From NCBI GenBank assembly GCA_016845065.1, contig JAERTG010000175.1, positions 62,001 to 126,000 of the forward strand: 64,000 nucleotides of DNA, read 5' to 3'. Source of the DNA: Fidelibacterota bacterium. GTDB lineage: Bacteria; Fidelibacterota; UBA8477; JABMPR01. The position numbers and the translations under genes were made by a program. Shown here one piece after another: positions 35,723-43,802 of the stretch; position 1 is the stretch's first letter, and each line of letters starts with the position of its first letter. The notes beneath the pieces were generated by a model that saw only the letters and a program-made list of their open reading frames with translations, was not told the origin of the DNA and made no database searches.

Positions 35723-37063
35723 CTAGCTGCCCTTATTGATCTTGTATTTTTTAATTTTGCTATATAAGGTTACACGGTCAACGCCCAATGCCTTTGCTGC
35801 CTGGGATATGTTCCAATCGTATTTCTTAAGAATATCTTCAATATGATGGTGCTCCATATCCTGAATGGATTCCCAGGATGGCTTCTCAATGTTGTCCTGA
35901 AAAGGCAGATCTTTTAGCTGAACCGTATCACCGCTACCGATAACGATTGCTCGCTCAATTAGATTCTCTAACTCCCGGACATTACCTGGGAATGCATAAT
36001 TCTGCAGGGCTTTGGTAGCCCTTTTACCAATATGGCGTGTTCCCTTATTCATTTGATCAGCATATAGTTTGACAAAATGCTCAGACAGCAATTTGATATC
36101 TTCTACACGTTCACGCAGGGGAGGGATATCGATTGAAAAAACATTAAGCCTATAGTATAAATCATCCCTGAACTCACCATTTTTAACCATGGTCGCCAGG
36201 TCACGGTTTGTGGCACATATTACTCGGAAATCAGATGAAAATTCACGATTACCACCAACTCTGGCAAATTTCTTAGTTTCCAGGACCCTTAGAATTTCAA
36301 TCTGCATTTTCATGGAGATCGTAGATATTTCATCCAGAAAGAGGGTGGCGCCGTCTGCCATTTCAAATTTCCCCTTTCGAGCGTACTGAGCACCAGTGAA
36401 TGCACCTCTTTCATGACCAAAGAGTTCGCTTTCCATAAGATTTTCAGCTATGGCTCCACAATGAACAGTAACCATGGGGAAGAAACGCCTGGATGAGTTC
36501 ATGTGAATCGCCTTGGCAATGAGTTCTTTTCCAGTACCGCTATCACCATTAATTATGACAGTCGAATCAGTTTCTGCAACAACTCTGACTTGTTCCAGCA
36601 CGTTTAGAATGCCTTCACTTTCACCAATGATATCCTCAACATTCACCAGGCTTTTAATTCTGTCCTGGAGGGATAGATTTTCCTGACTGAGTTGAATGGA
36701 CTTGCTGGCATTACGAATGATGTGGGTGACGGCATCAGGGTCGAAGGGTTTGCAGACATAGTCGTAAGCGCCATCCTTTAATGCCTGAACTGCGGAATCG
36801 ACAGAGGCAAAGGCTGTCATGATGATGACGATGGTGTCCTCATTGATGGTCTTTATCCTGCGGTTGAGTTCAAGACCATCCATGCCAGGAAGTTTTATAT
36901 CAATCAGAATGATGTGAAAATGATATGCTTCAATTTTTTTTAAGGCAACTTTGGCGTCTTCCGCTGTGTCGACGGTGTATCCGTCCTCGATAAACCAGTT
37001 GGACAATGAATCACGTACCGAGAGTTCGTCATCAACTACTAATATTGAAAGATTATTATCCAT
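35723..37063 (-). CDS. NtrC-family sigma-54-dependent response regulator
   Basis: A 446-residue activator with three domains. The receiver (residues 1-120) has the phospho-acceptor Asp55 in IDIKLPGMDG and acidic VVDDE. The AAA+ domain has Walker A GDSGTGKELI, GAFTGA for sigma-54 contact, GATLFLDEI (Walker B) and the sensor arginines. A Fis-type helix-turn-helix ends the protein (ISQAAKALGVDRVTLYSKIKKY). It overlaps the upstream kinase gene by eight bases, so they form a coupled pair. It likely acts at a sigma-54 promoter; a candidate lies upstream of the first gene of this cluster at 43198-43213. Confidence 0.95.
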   Translation of the reverse strand: MDNNLSILVVDDELSVRDSLSNWFIEDGYTVDTAEDAKVALKKIEAYHFHIILIDIKLPGMDGLELNRRIKTINEDTIVIIMTAFASVDSAVQALKDGAYDYVCKPFDPDAVTHIIRNASKSIQLSQENLSLQDRIKSLVNVEDIIGESEGILNVLEQVRVVAETDSTVIINGDSGTGKELIAKAIHMNSSRRFFPMVTVHCGAIAENLMESELFGHERGAFTGAQYARKGKFEMADGATLFLDEISTISMKMQIEILRVLETKKFARVGGNREFSSDFRVICATNRDLATMVKNGEFRDDLYYRLNVFSIDIPPLRERVEDIKLLSEHFVKLYADQMNKGTRHIGKRATKALQNYAFPGNVRELENLIERAIVIGSGDTVQLKDLPFQDNIEKPSWESIQDMEHHHIEDILKKYDWNISQAAKALGVDRVTLYSKIKKYKINKGS

Positions 37064-38729
37064 CGTCAGCCCTCCCAGAGCTTATTTCAAAGGTGAATTT
37101 TAGCGAAGTACCAGCCCCTGGAGCAGAATTCACAGCAACTTTTGCATTATGCTGTTCCAAAATTCCATATGTGACTGCCAGTCCCAACCCAATACCTGAC
37201 ATTTCTTTTTTACTTGAGAAGAACGGTTCAAAAATATGCTCCTGATCTGCTTCAGATATCCCAATGCCATTATCTTTGATCTCAACGGTGATGTGATCCA
37301 TATCTGGATTGTAGCTACGATAGGTCACCTGGCTGTCAGGTCCTGGACTGACAGCTTCCAGGGCATTTGTTAATACAGCCAGGCAAGCCTGGATGATTTG
37401 GTTGCCATTGCCCCTGATTTGATCTCTTGTTGCGGAGAAGTCAGTTGCCAGGGTCACATCTGAAATTTGAAAGCTGTGCTGGATGAGTTGTTCCGTTTCA
37501 GCCAGGACTTCATTCACGTTTACCTCATCAAATTTTTGGCTACCCTCTCGGGAAAAATTAAGAAGACCCTTGACTATGTTTCCACATCTAGTGGTTTCAG
37601 ATTGAATCATATCGAGATGCTTTAGGACAGCTTCTTTTTTCTCATCTGTCAAATCAGGGTTCCTCAGAATTCGAGAAACCAGCTTTGCATAGGTGAGAAC
37701 TCCAGCTAGTGGATTGTTTATTTCATGAGCAACTGAAGATGAAAGCCGACCCAGCGAGGCCAGACGTTCAATTTGATAAATCTCGTTTTGAGTTCTTGCG
37801 ATATCCTCAGATTTGGTTCGTACTTTATTCTCAAGTTCATTGGACCATTGATGCAGTTCTCGACTGCTCTCATTAATTGATTCCAACATGGTGTTTAATG
37901 CCAGACCGACCTCGTGAATATCGATCAAATCATTCGGTTGAACATTTACACGGACTGACAAGTTTCCTGTGGAAACAGCCCTGCTGGCATCCACAATACG
38001 TTTGAGTGGTTTGTGAATTCGACGCTTTACGAAAAAGAGCAAGGATCCCATGACCAGCACCAGAAATAGCAGGATCAGTCCAAAATACTCATAGAGAAGT
38101 TGGCTCAGCGTGCGATCTAGTTCATCAAGAGGTAATTCAATTTCTAAAAAACCTAGAACTTCAGAATCCAGATGGGTCTGATGACATCCTGAGGACCTGC
38201 ACTCGGGAGTGGACATGATAGGAGAAAGGACCACCATGTTGCGACCTTCCTCTGCGTCCCTATTGTAGATACAAGTCCCAGGCATACCCCATTGACCGCG
38301 ATCGACTTCAGTATGACAGTGAGCGCAAGGAGTCATTGGTGCCTGGTATTCACCTGATTGCGAGGCTCCAGGTGAAAAATGCCTGATCTCTCCTTCATCG
38401 TTGTAAATACGAATGGCTTTTACACCTGGAACATCTTGAACTTTTGTGATAGCAATAGTGAGTTCGGCATGATCTTTACGGATCATGCTGGATTTGATGC
38501 TCAGGTCTACCATAGCAGACATTCTTTTCCCGCATCGCGTTAAAACATTTTCAAGATAGTTGTTAGATATGGAAAAGATTAACCAAGCTAAAAAAATGAA
38601 AAGTAGCAATGACATGGAGAGTAACATCGCTACCAGATGACTGTACAGAGATTTGGTCTTGAAGAGGTCTCGCCATGCTTCTTTCCAGTGAGATCGGGTC
38701 TCTTCTTTTTGCGCTGTCTCGTGTTCCAT
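37056..38729 (-). CDS. Membrane histidine kinase with heme-type periplasmic sensor
   Basis: A 557-residue NtrB-like kinase. Membrane segments at about 31-55 and 212-235 flank a periplasmic domain of about 155 residues containing a canonical c-type heme site, CAHCH (135-139), and a CX4CH site (177-183). A HAMP domain (about 236-290), a coiled-coil, the HisKA site SVAHEINNPLAG and HATPase boxes (ALEAV, DNGIGI, FSSK, GIGLGLAV) follow. The periplasmic domain should bind one or two c-type hemes and sense redox state or a gas. It sits directly upstream of its cognate regulator and behind a gene set for quinone-linked electron transfer, which suggests that the kinase monitors that pathway. Confidence 0.88.
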   Translation of the reverse strand: MEHETAQKEETRSHWKEAWRDLFKTKSLYSHLVAMLLSMSLLLFIFLAWLIFSISNNYLENVLTRCGKRMSAMVDLSIKSSMIRKDHAELTIAITKVQDVPGVKAIRIYNDEGEIRHFSPGASQSGEYQAPMTPCAHCHTEVDRGQWGMPGTCIYNRDAEEGRNMVVLSPIMSTPECRSSGCHQTHLDSEVLGFLEIELPLDELDRTLSQLLYEYFGLILLFLVLVMGSLLFFVKRRIHKPLKRIVDASRAVSTGNLSVRVNVQPNDLIDIHEVGLALNTMLESINESSRELHQWSNELENKVRTKSEDIARTQNEIYQIERLASLGRLSSSVAHEINNPLAGVLTYAKLVSRILRNPDLTDEKKEAVLKHLDMIQSETTRCGNIVKGLLNFSREGSQKFDEVNVNEVLAETEQLIQHSFQISDVTLATDFSATRDQIRGNGNQIIQACLAVLTNALEAVSPGPDSQVTYRSYNPDMDHITVEIKDNGIGISEADQEHIFEPFFSSKKEMSGIGLGLAVTYGILEQHNAKVAVNSAPGAGTSLKFTFEISSGRADDG

Positions 38730-38799
38730 GTTTTCCCCGGGGTCAAAGATAAAACTATGTTTTTAAAAGCAATAGTTTACTAAGCATAATACATGCCAG

Positions 38800-39504
38800 T
38801 TAACATATAAATATGAAGTTGTTGCTAACCTCCAGGAGGTACTTTGAGAATACTTTCTTGTTCAATTGTGATCTACGAATGAGAGTGTGGGGGGTTGCCT
38901 TCTCTCTGGCCTGGAGAAGTTCATCAAACCTTTTAATATCTTCTTTAGCCTGTTTCATGTAGTCATTCATGCAAAGAAATTCGAGTTCCAACTCGCTTTC
39001 ATCCATCTCGAGTTCCAATAACCATAAATCCTCTTCTGGACCCAGATACAGATGGGAATTCAGGGTCCCTTGGGAGTTGAAGCGTGGATTCGTATTTATT
39101 ATGGTTCCTGAAATCGGTGTGCGCAGAAATATTATATCATTTTCAAGCTGTAACCAGGCAAAGCACTGCTTCTGGACCAGTGGTGTCGTCACTTTCGGGG
39201 TGATTATCTTCTGAGCCGAAGATAGAATTTGCAGTAGAAAAGCATCGAGACCGAGATACACCCTGCCCTCCCCAGTCCTTTTCAACCAAAAGTGACGATT
39301 AATAAACTGGAGACCGGGTGTGAATTGGATGACCGTTGCCTCTGGGTTGCGAATTTCTATAGTTGATGACTCAGCGGTCTTCCCTGGGTGGCATCCGCGT
39401 ATCATTTCCTGGTGAAAATCACACAAATCACAGTTCTGATTCAATGGACAAAGTTGGTACTCAACAGATTCTGCATCCATCCATATGCATTTTTGTGATT
39501 CCAT
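38800..39504 (-). CDS. GcvH-like protein with N-terminal Cys cluster (third of three)
   Basis: A 234-residue soluble protein; I start at ATG 39504 (MESQKCIWM), with a weak AGGA upstream, because the Cys-rich segment starts there. The first 40 residues contain C-x12-C-x5-C-x2-C (CIWMDAE ... LCPLNQNCDLC), a likely Zn or Fe-S site. The middle resembles a glycine-cleavage H-type barrel: FWLKRTGEGRVYLGLDAFLLQIL then FLRTPISGTIINTN and a long C-terminal helix. There is no lysine at the lipoylation position. It belongs with the GcvH-like proteins at 39601 and 42454 in a gene set with ferredoxin and NrfD subunits. I infer a structural or redox role, not lipoate carriage. Confidence 0.6.
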   Translation of the reverse strand: MESQKCIWMDAESVEYQLCPLNQNCDLCDFHQEMIRGCHPGKTAESSTIEIRNPEATVIQFTPGLQFINRHFWLKRTGEGRVYLGLDAFLLQILSSAQKIITPKVTTPLVQKQCFAWLQLENDIIFLRTPISGTIINTNPRFNSQGTLNSHLYLGPEEDLWLLELEMDESELELEFLCMNDYMKQAKEDIKRFDELLQAREKATPHTLIRRSQLNKKVFSKYLLEVSNNFIFIC

Positions 39505-39600
39505 TTTGGGTAGTTTCCTACACGGTTTAGATGGTTGAAAAAGGGGAGTCCTGAACCTGCAAGGAATCCCCTTCAATTGCATCTATTTGATTGCTGTGTG

Positions 39601-40293
39601 TCACTTCGTTGCGTCGATGAACTCAGATTGAAACTCTTCCCAGATTTCAGGAGACAACGATTCCAATACTCTATCTTCGATTTCACCACCTTCCTGGAGA
39701 AGGACAGGTTGAGCAGATAGATCATATTTTCTCTCTGCAAATGCCAGGACATCACGCAATCTGGATTGCTCTTGTTGGATCCATTGCTGAGCTTTCTCAC
39801 CAATTATGAGCTTGGTTTTCTCCACATCCCAGCGCTTGGGTGAAACATCAAACAGCCAATTCTCGGTAAAATCATTGCTTGTACGTTTGCTGAATTTATG
39901 CAACGCCTTCTTATTGATTGATTTTAGGGTTCCACTCACAGGAGAATAGACTTTCAGACTTTTACCCTCAGCCATAAGGGTAGCGAGGTGATCCCCACGA
40001 TGAACCTCTTCACCGCTCATCTTGTGAAGCTGTAAGGATACAGGACCAGTAAGAGCAGTCAGAAAGTCATCAATCCCAACTTGCACTTGACCAGCGGATT
40101 TGAGATAAGCCCAGGTATGGGTTTTATCAAAAAAGACCCCTCTGGGTAGTCGGACGTTTGCCAATGAAAAGAGTGGACCTTCAACTTCTTTGAGGAAGGA
40201 GTAAAAGGGGATGAAAACAAGGAAGAAGCTGATGATGAGTAGATATTCAATTCCTTTGGTTGCGAAAATATCGGTATAAAAAAGATTGGGCAT
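39601..40293 (-). CDS. Membrane-anchored GcvH-like protein (second of three)
   Basis: A 230-residue protein with an N-terminal membrane helix (about residues 15-35). A glycine-cleavage H-like domain follows: GVFFDKTHTWAYLKSAGQVQVGIDDFLTALTGP, then EGKSLKVYSPVSGTLKSINK. In true GcvH the lipoyl lysine lies eight residues before the Pro of the xAPxSG motif; here the nearest lysine is one residue out of register in a shortened hairpin. The C-terminal half holds helices (AQQWIQQEQSRLRDVLAFA) and ends acidic. The gene lies 15 bases after the NrfD-like gene. It may scaffold the ferredoxin/NrfD complex. Confidence 0.65.
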   Translation of the reverse strand: MPNLFYTDIFATKGIEYLLIISFFLVFIPFYSFLKEVEGPLFSLANVRLPRGVFFDKTHTWAYLKSAGQVQVGIDDFLTALTGPVSLQLHKMSGEEVHRGDHLATLMAEGKSLKVYSPVSGTLKSINKKALHKFSKRTSNDFTENWLFDVSPKRWDVEKTKLIIGEKAQQWIQQEQSRLRDVLAFAERKYDLSAQPVLLQEGGEIEDRVLESLSPEIWEEFQSEFIDATK

Positions 40294-40308
40294 GATTCAG
40301 TTACCTTA

Positions 40309-41538
40309 TTATGGTTTTGAAGTTGCTGTCATGGATTCCATGGTTCTTAACACAGGCATGCGATGAAGAATCCAGCGAAAAATCCAGATCTGAACAAAAA
40401 GGATGGCTACAGTTACAGTTATCTCCATCCAGGTTGGGATATATCGCGGGATCTCGTCCCAGCGGAAAGCGATCACAGATACGTTCATACGATTTAGGAC
40501 AATCCCGATTAATGTCATGATAGAAGCCAATTTGATGGTAAAAGGTGTACCCAACCTGACACCCCTGACGAAGAGAAGCATCGGTGCGAGTACAAAACCA
40601 ATCATTTCGATCATGTACCATACTCCCATGGGTGTCATGAGATACCCTAGGCTATGATTATGGACTGCGTCAACAATCTTTAGAAAGAAATACACAAACA
40701 TGGCGATTGCACAAACTCTTGATAGTCCACGAATCATGATATTATGGTTTTCATCGCTGTGCTTATCCAACTGATAGGCAAAAATTTTTTGTAAGATACT
40801 TCCCTGGAAAATCACCATGCTCAGTCCAGCAAAAATGCTGGAAATGAAGAAAAGCGTGGGGATGAATTCAGAGTACCAGAGCGGATGTATTTTGCCCTTA
40901 GCCATTAGGAAGAGAGCCCCTAAACCGGATTGGTGGAGCGTAGATAATGTGATCCCAAAAACCACGGCACCAATTGTTAGACGTTTCAGGTTACGCCTGG
41001 CACGTTCTGAACCTAACCATTCTGCAACTGTGGGTGAAAATTCGATGAGCTGAGCTACTATGTAAAGCATGAAGTGCCATGCTACTAGAAAAAGAATACT
41101 ACTGGTCCCAAATGAATTGCCGATTATGGGATTAATAATGTTCCAGGGTTTCCCCAGATCAAGAATTAAAGCGATTGCGTAAAAAGTATAGGCCAGAAAT
41201 CCGTTCAATACAGTGACACGCACAAGCGGTTTGTACTTTTCCAACCCAAGAATGTATACCATAAAGGTTAGAACGTAAGCGCCACCTGCAAATGCTACAC
41301 CAGTAACAACATTAAAACCCTTCCACAATCCCCAGGGCATGGTTTGCGTCACATTTGAAACTGCAGAGAGTCCATACACAAACCGTATTATGATAATTAC
41401 AGTTGCTACAATCACTGTGGGTACGGAAATCATGTTGAAGATGGTCCAAGGATTACCTCGGGGCTTTAACTCAGAGAGTAAAAACTTCCAGGTGCTGGTA
41501 GGACGTTCATAGGTGCTATTCATAGCGCTCTCACTCAT
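40309..41538 (-). CDS. NrfD/HybB-like quinone-interacting membrane protein
   Basis: A 409-residue integral membrane protein with about ten hydrophobic segments. I start at ATG 41538 (MSESAMNS), which overlaps the ferredoxin stop by eight bases and has GGAGGGG upstream. NrfD/HybB features are TMPWGLWKGFNVVTGVAFAGGAY, DLGKPWNIINP, LIEFSPTVAEW and STLHQSGLGALFLM, paralleling hybB at 28257. It should exchange electrons with the quinone pool through the preceding ferredoxin-type subunit. There is no catalytic subunit in the cluster, unlike hydrogenase, polysulfide reductase or formate dehydrogenase operons. The electron donor or acceptor is therefore unknown. Confidence 0.9.
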   Translation of the reverse strand: MSESAMNSTYERPTSTWKFLLSELKPRGNPWTIFNMISVPTVIVATVIIIIRFVYGLSAVSNVTQTMPWGLWKGFNVVTGVAFAGGAYVLTFMVYILGLEKYKPLVRVTVLNGFLAYTFYAIALILDLGKPWNIINPIIGNSFGTSSILFLVAWHFMLYIVAQLIEFSPTVAEWLGSERARRNLKRLTIGAVVFGITLSTLHQSGLGALFLMAKGKIHPLWYSEFIPTLFFISSIFAGLSMVIFQGSILQKIFAYQLDKHSDENHNIMIRGLSRVCAIAMFVYFFLKIVDAVHNHSLGYLMTPMGVWYMIEMIGFVLAPMLLFVRGVRLGTPFTIKLASIMTLIGIVLNRMNVSVIAFRWDEIPRYIPTWMEITVTVAILFVQIWIFRWILHRMPVLRTMESMTATSKP

Positions 41539-42403
41539 GATCCCCTCCTTCCACCACTTCATTCTCCTCTTTTTTGGTTGCTTCCCTCAAGCCCATGAGC
41601 AAGGCTGGCCATAGAACAAAAACGGAGGGGACACTGTATAGAAACCCCTTTGTGAGTTCGGGATAAGGTTTCGTCTCCAGGTCGGTTTTGAAACCGAGCT
41701 CCTCAAAGGGAACAGGGGAGACATTTAACCATGATGTCCCACCTGCTTCATATTCACCATATACATGGTCGACATATGAGCCAGGATCTTCTAGAATCCT
41801 ACGGTGAGCTTCAGCAAGTATCTCGCTGCGTTTTCCAAAAGTGAGAGCCTCTGCAGGACAGTTAGCAACACAGGCAGGAACTTCGCCTTCCTTTAGTTTA
41901 TCGAAGCACATCTGGCACTTTCCAATTTTTGGATTGTTATCATCAAACTCAAATTGGGGGATATCAAATGGGCAGGAGACCATACAGTATCGGCATCCCA
42001 TGCATTTACCCTCAGTCCAAGTAACAGGGCCTTCTTCCTGCTTGTGCATGGCTTGGGTCAGACAAGCTGATGCGCAGGCAGGTTGGGCACAATGCATGCA
42101 TTGTTGCTTGGTGTATACTTCACCGATACTGGTCTCCACAGCATTGATTACTGAATATTGATCCGGTTTTAATGTTCGTTTTACTTCAAAATCGGGATAA
42201 TCATCGGGTTCGGGCAAGTTATTGGCAGCAGCACAGGCGAATTCACATTCTTGACAACCTTCACAGAGACTTATGTCATGTAGGATGGCATAAAACTCTT
42301 CCTGGTCTGGCTCCTGCTTTGATTTTCCTAGTGCAGAGGCTCCACTCAGGCTTGCGCCGGCGACCCCCAGGGTTTTGAGAAATTCTCGTCTATCAATAGA
42401 CAT
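41531..42403 (-). CDS. HybA-like Tat-exported 4x[4Fe-4S] ferredoxin
   Basis: A 290-residue protein with a Tat signal (DRREFLKTLG) and four 4Fe-4S sites: CEGCQECEFAC, CMHCAQPACASACL, CMGCRYCMVSCP, and CQMCFDK ... CVANCP. A C-terminal hydrophobic helix (LYSVPSVFVLWPALLMGL) anchors it, as in HybA and the hybA gene at 27276 here. It should be periplasmic and pass electrons to or from the overlapping NrfD-like gene. It lies 50 bases after the first GcvH-like gene. Its closest relatives are HybA/HmcB-type subunits; this copy is not next to a hydrogenase, so its partner is unassigned. Confidence 0.92.
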   Translation of the reverse strand: MSIDRREFLKTLGVAGASLSGASALGKSKQEPDQEEFYAILHDISLCEGCQECEFACAAANNLPEPDDYPDFEVKRTLKPDQYSVINAVETSIGEVYTKQQCMHCAQPACASACLTQAMHKQEEGPVTWTEGKCMGCRYCMVSCPFDIPQFEFDDNNPKIGKCQMCFDKLKEGEVPACVANCPAEALTFGKRSEILAEAHRRILEDPGSYVDHVYGEYEAGGTSWLNVSPVPFEELGFKTDLETKPYPELTKGFLYSVPSVFVLWPALLMGLREATKKEENEVVEGGDHE

Positions 42404-42453
42404 AGGGTATTGTCCTTACAATTTCTAGAATCAGTTACGCGTATGTAGGATCA

Positions 42454-43164
42454 TCAAGAATCGTGAAGCAGTTCTTGATTAGATGGATCAAGGATGAGTT
42501 TCTGGAATGAACCCCACAGGCCTTTGCCTGCGAAAGCCAGGGCACCATCAGCGATATCGCCCCCTTCCTGGAGTAATGCCAAACCACGCTCAGCATGTGG
42601 AGGTGCGAAGGAATGAGCAAAGAAATCTCGCATCCTTGCAATTTCAGCCTTTAACCAGGATGAAGTACGCGAACCCCTATAGAGTCGCTGGGTTTCATTT
42701 TCCCAGTCTGAGGGTTCGAGCTTTGCCAGCCAACCAGCAGAATAGGGATCTCTATGTACAATACCCAGATTTTGCAGGACGACATGATTGATCTTTTTGA
42801 TTGTTCCCGAGACTGGAGCAGAGATCACCAGCGTCTTGCCTTCGTGGGAAATCTTAAACATGGGCTCTCCCTGCTGGATTTCCTGTCCCTTTTCAGGAAT
42901 TTTAATTTCGGAAAGAACACCTGTTAACCCATTAAGAAATGCATCAACGCCAACCTTTGCGACTCCATTAGACTGCATATGTGCCCAGCTATGTGTTGGG
43001 CTAAAGTAGACCCCAGCAGGTGAGGTGAGTCTATCCGGTTTGAATTGATACGTTTTCTTCAACACGATGGGTGAATCACTCAAAGCCTGACATCGCTTTT
43101 CTTCCCTGTACCAGGAAATTGATACTGCGATAGCGGCAAATAAAAAAACGAGAAAGATGACCAT
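42454..43164 (-). CDS. Membrane-anchored GcvH-like protein (first of three)
   Basis: A 236-residue protein with an N-terminal membrane helix (MVIFLVFLFAAIAVSISW). Residues of about 45-130 form a GcvH-like barrel: GVYFSPTHSWAHMQSNGVAKVGVDAFLNGLTG and EGKTLVISAPVSGTIKKIN. The hairpin is one residue shorter than in lipoylated H proteins, so the lysine is misplaced. The C-terminal half (SSWLKAEIARMRDFFAHSFAPP ... LLQEGGDIADGAL) resembles the same region of the protein at 39601 (VLLQEGGEIED). The two are paralogues flanking the ferredoxin and NrfD genes. AGGAGG precedes the ATG; a sigma-54-like promoter lies 34-50 bases upstream. Confidence 0.65.
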   Translation of the reverse strand: MVIFLVFLFAAIAVSISWYREEKRCQALSDSPIVLKKTYQFKPDRLTSPAGVYFSPTHSWAHMQSNGVAKVGVDAFLNGLTGVLSEIKIPEKGQEIQQGEPMFKISHEGKTLVISAPVSGTIKKINHVVLQNLGIVHRDPYSAGWLAKLEPSDWENETQRLYRGSRTSSWLKAEIARMRDFFAHSFAPPHAERGLALLQEGGDIADGALAFAGKGLWGSFQKLILDPSNQELLHDS

Positions 43165-43197
43165 TATGAACCTCCTTTTATGTTCACCTCTACTAAT

Positions 43198-43213
43198 TCA
43201 AGCGCGATGCCAT
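43198..43213 (-). promoter_or_regulatory. Candidate sigma-54 promoter of the GcvH/ferredoxin/NrfD operon
   Basis: Read on the minus strand: TGGCAT-CGCGC-TTGA. The GG and the TTG have the -24/-12 spacing; the last base of the -12 GC is A rather than C. Transcription would start near 43187, about 22 bases before the ATG at 43164. A sigma-54 activator is encoded in the same cluster. The eight fixed bases would occur about twice by chance in 64 kb over both strands, so position rather than sequence is the main support. Confidence 0.4.
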
Positions 43214-43802
43214 AAATATTTTCATCATTTAAACACATGTTAAACAGTGAGATAGATGCATAATTAATTTATAAGGAGATAAAATAAAAGTGTATAGATA
43301 TTCATCACATCAAGTTGACCAATGATAGAAACGTGTCTCACACTCATTTCTGAATAGTGCTGAATAATCCAACAACTGTTTAAAATCCTTACAATGCACA
43401 GAAAAGAGAATATATTGCTCTAACACAATGATAATTAAGATGTTAGCGCAATATAATTGGGATTAAATCTTACAGGAGAGTTATAATTGGTTAAAAATGA
43501 TTAAGCCGATTTTCGAATTATTGATTTTTTATACACCTTATTGATCATGACAGGCATTCGTTGACCTGATGGGGCAAAAACGCTTTGGAAATAGCCAAGG
43601 TAAAGCAATAATAAACAATAAGAAGTGGATGTTGTTTTACATGGAGTGAATTGTTGAGAATGTAAACAACTCACAGTATACAATTAAAACTCCCTGATAT
43701 AGCTGGATCAATGTAATTTTATCAGTCTCACGCATTTTGTTTGACAGTTTAAATGCATCTCAGTTTAGATTCTTGGACAAATAATTTTTAGGAGAGTCCA
43801 TC
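43214..43802. other. Divergent intergenic region upstream of the ferredoxin/NrfD cluster
   Basis: About 590 AT-rich bases between two divergent units, with no gene I can support (a 60-codon frame at 43501-43683 lacks coding character). Binding sites for the NtrC-like regulator would be expected in the half near 43213; I see no clear dyad. A perfect TTGACA (43741-43746) with a poor -10 (TTTAGA at 43764-43769) may be the promoter of the nuclease gene. Confidence 0.4.

Noticed and set aside
43501-43683. 60-codon minus-strand frame in the region upstream of the ferredoxin/NrfD operon
   Set aside because: Short, no ribosome-binding site, no family resemblance.
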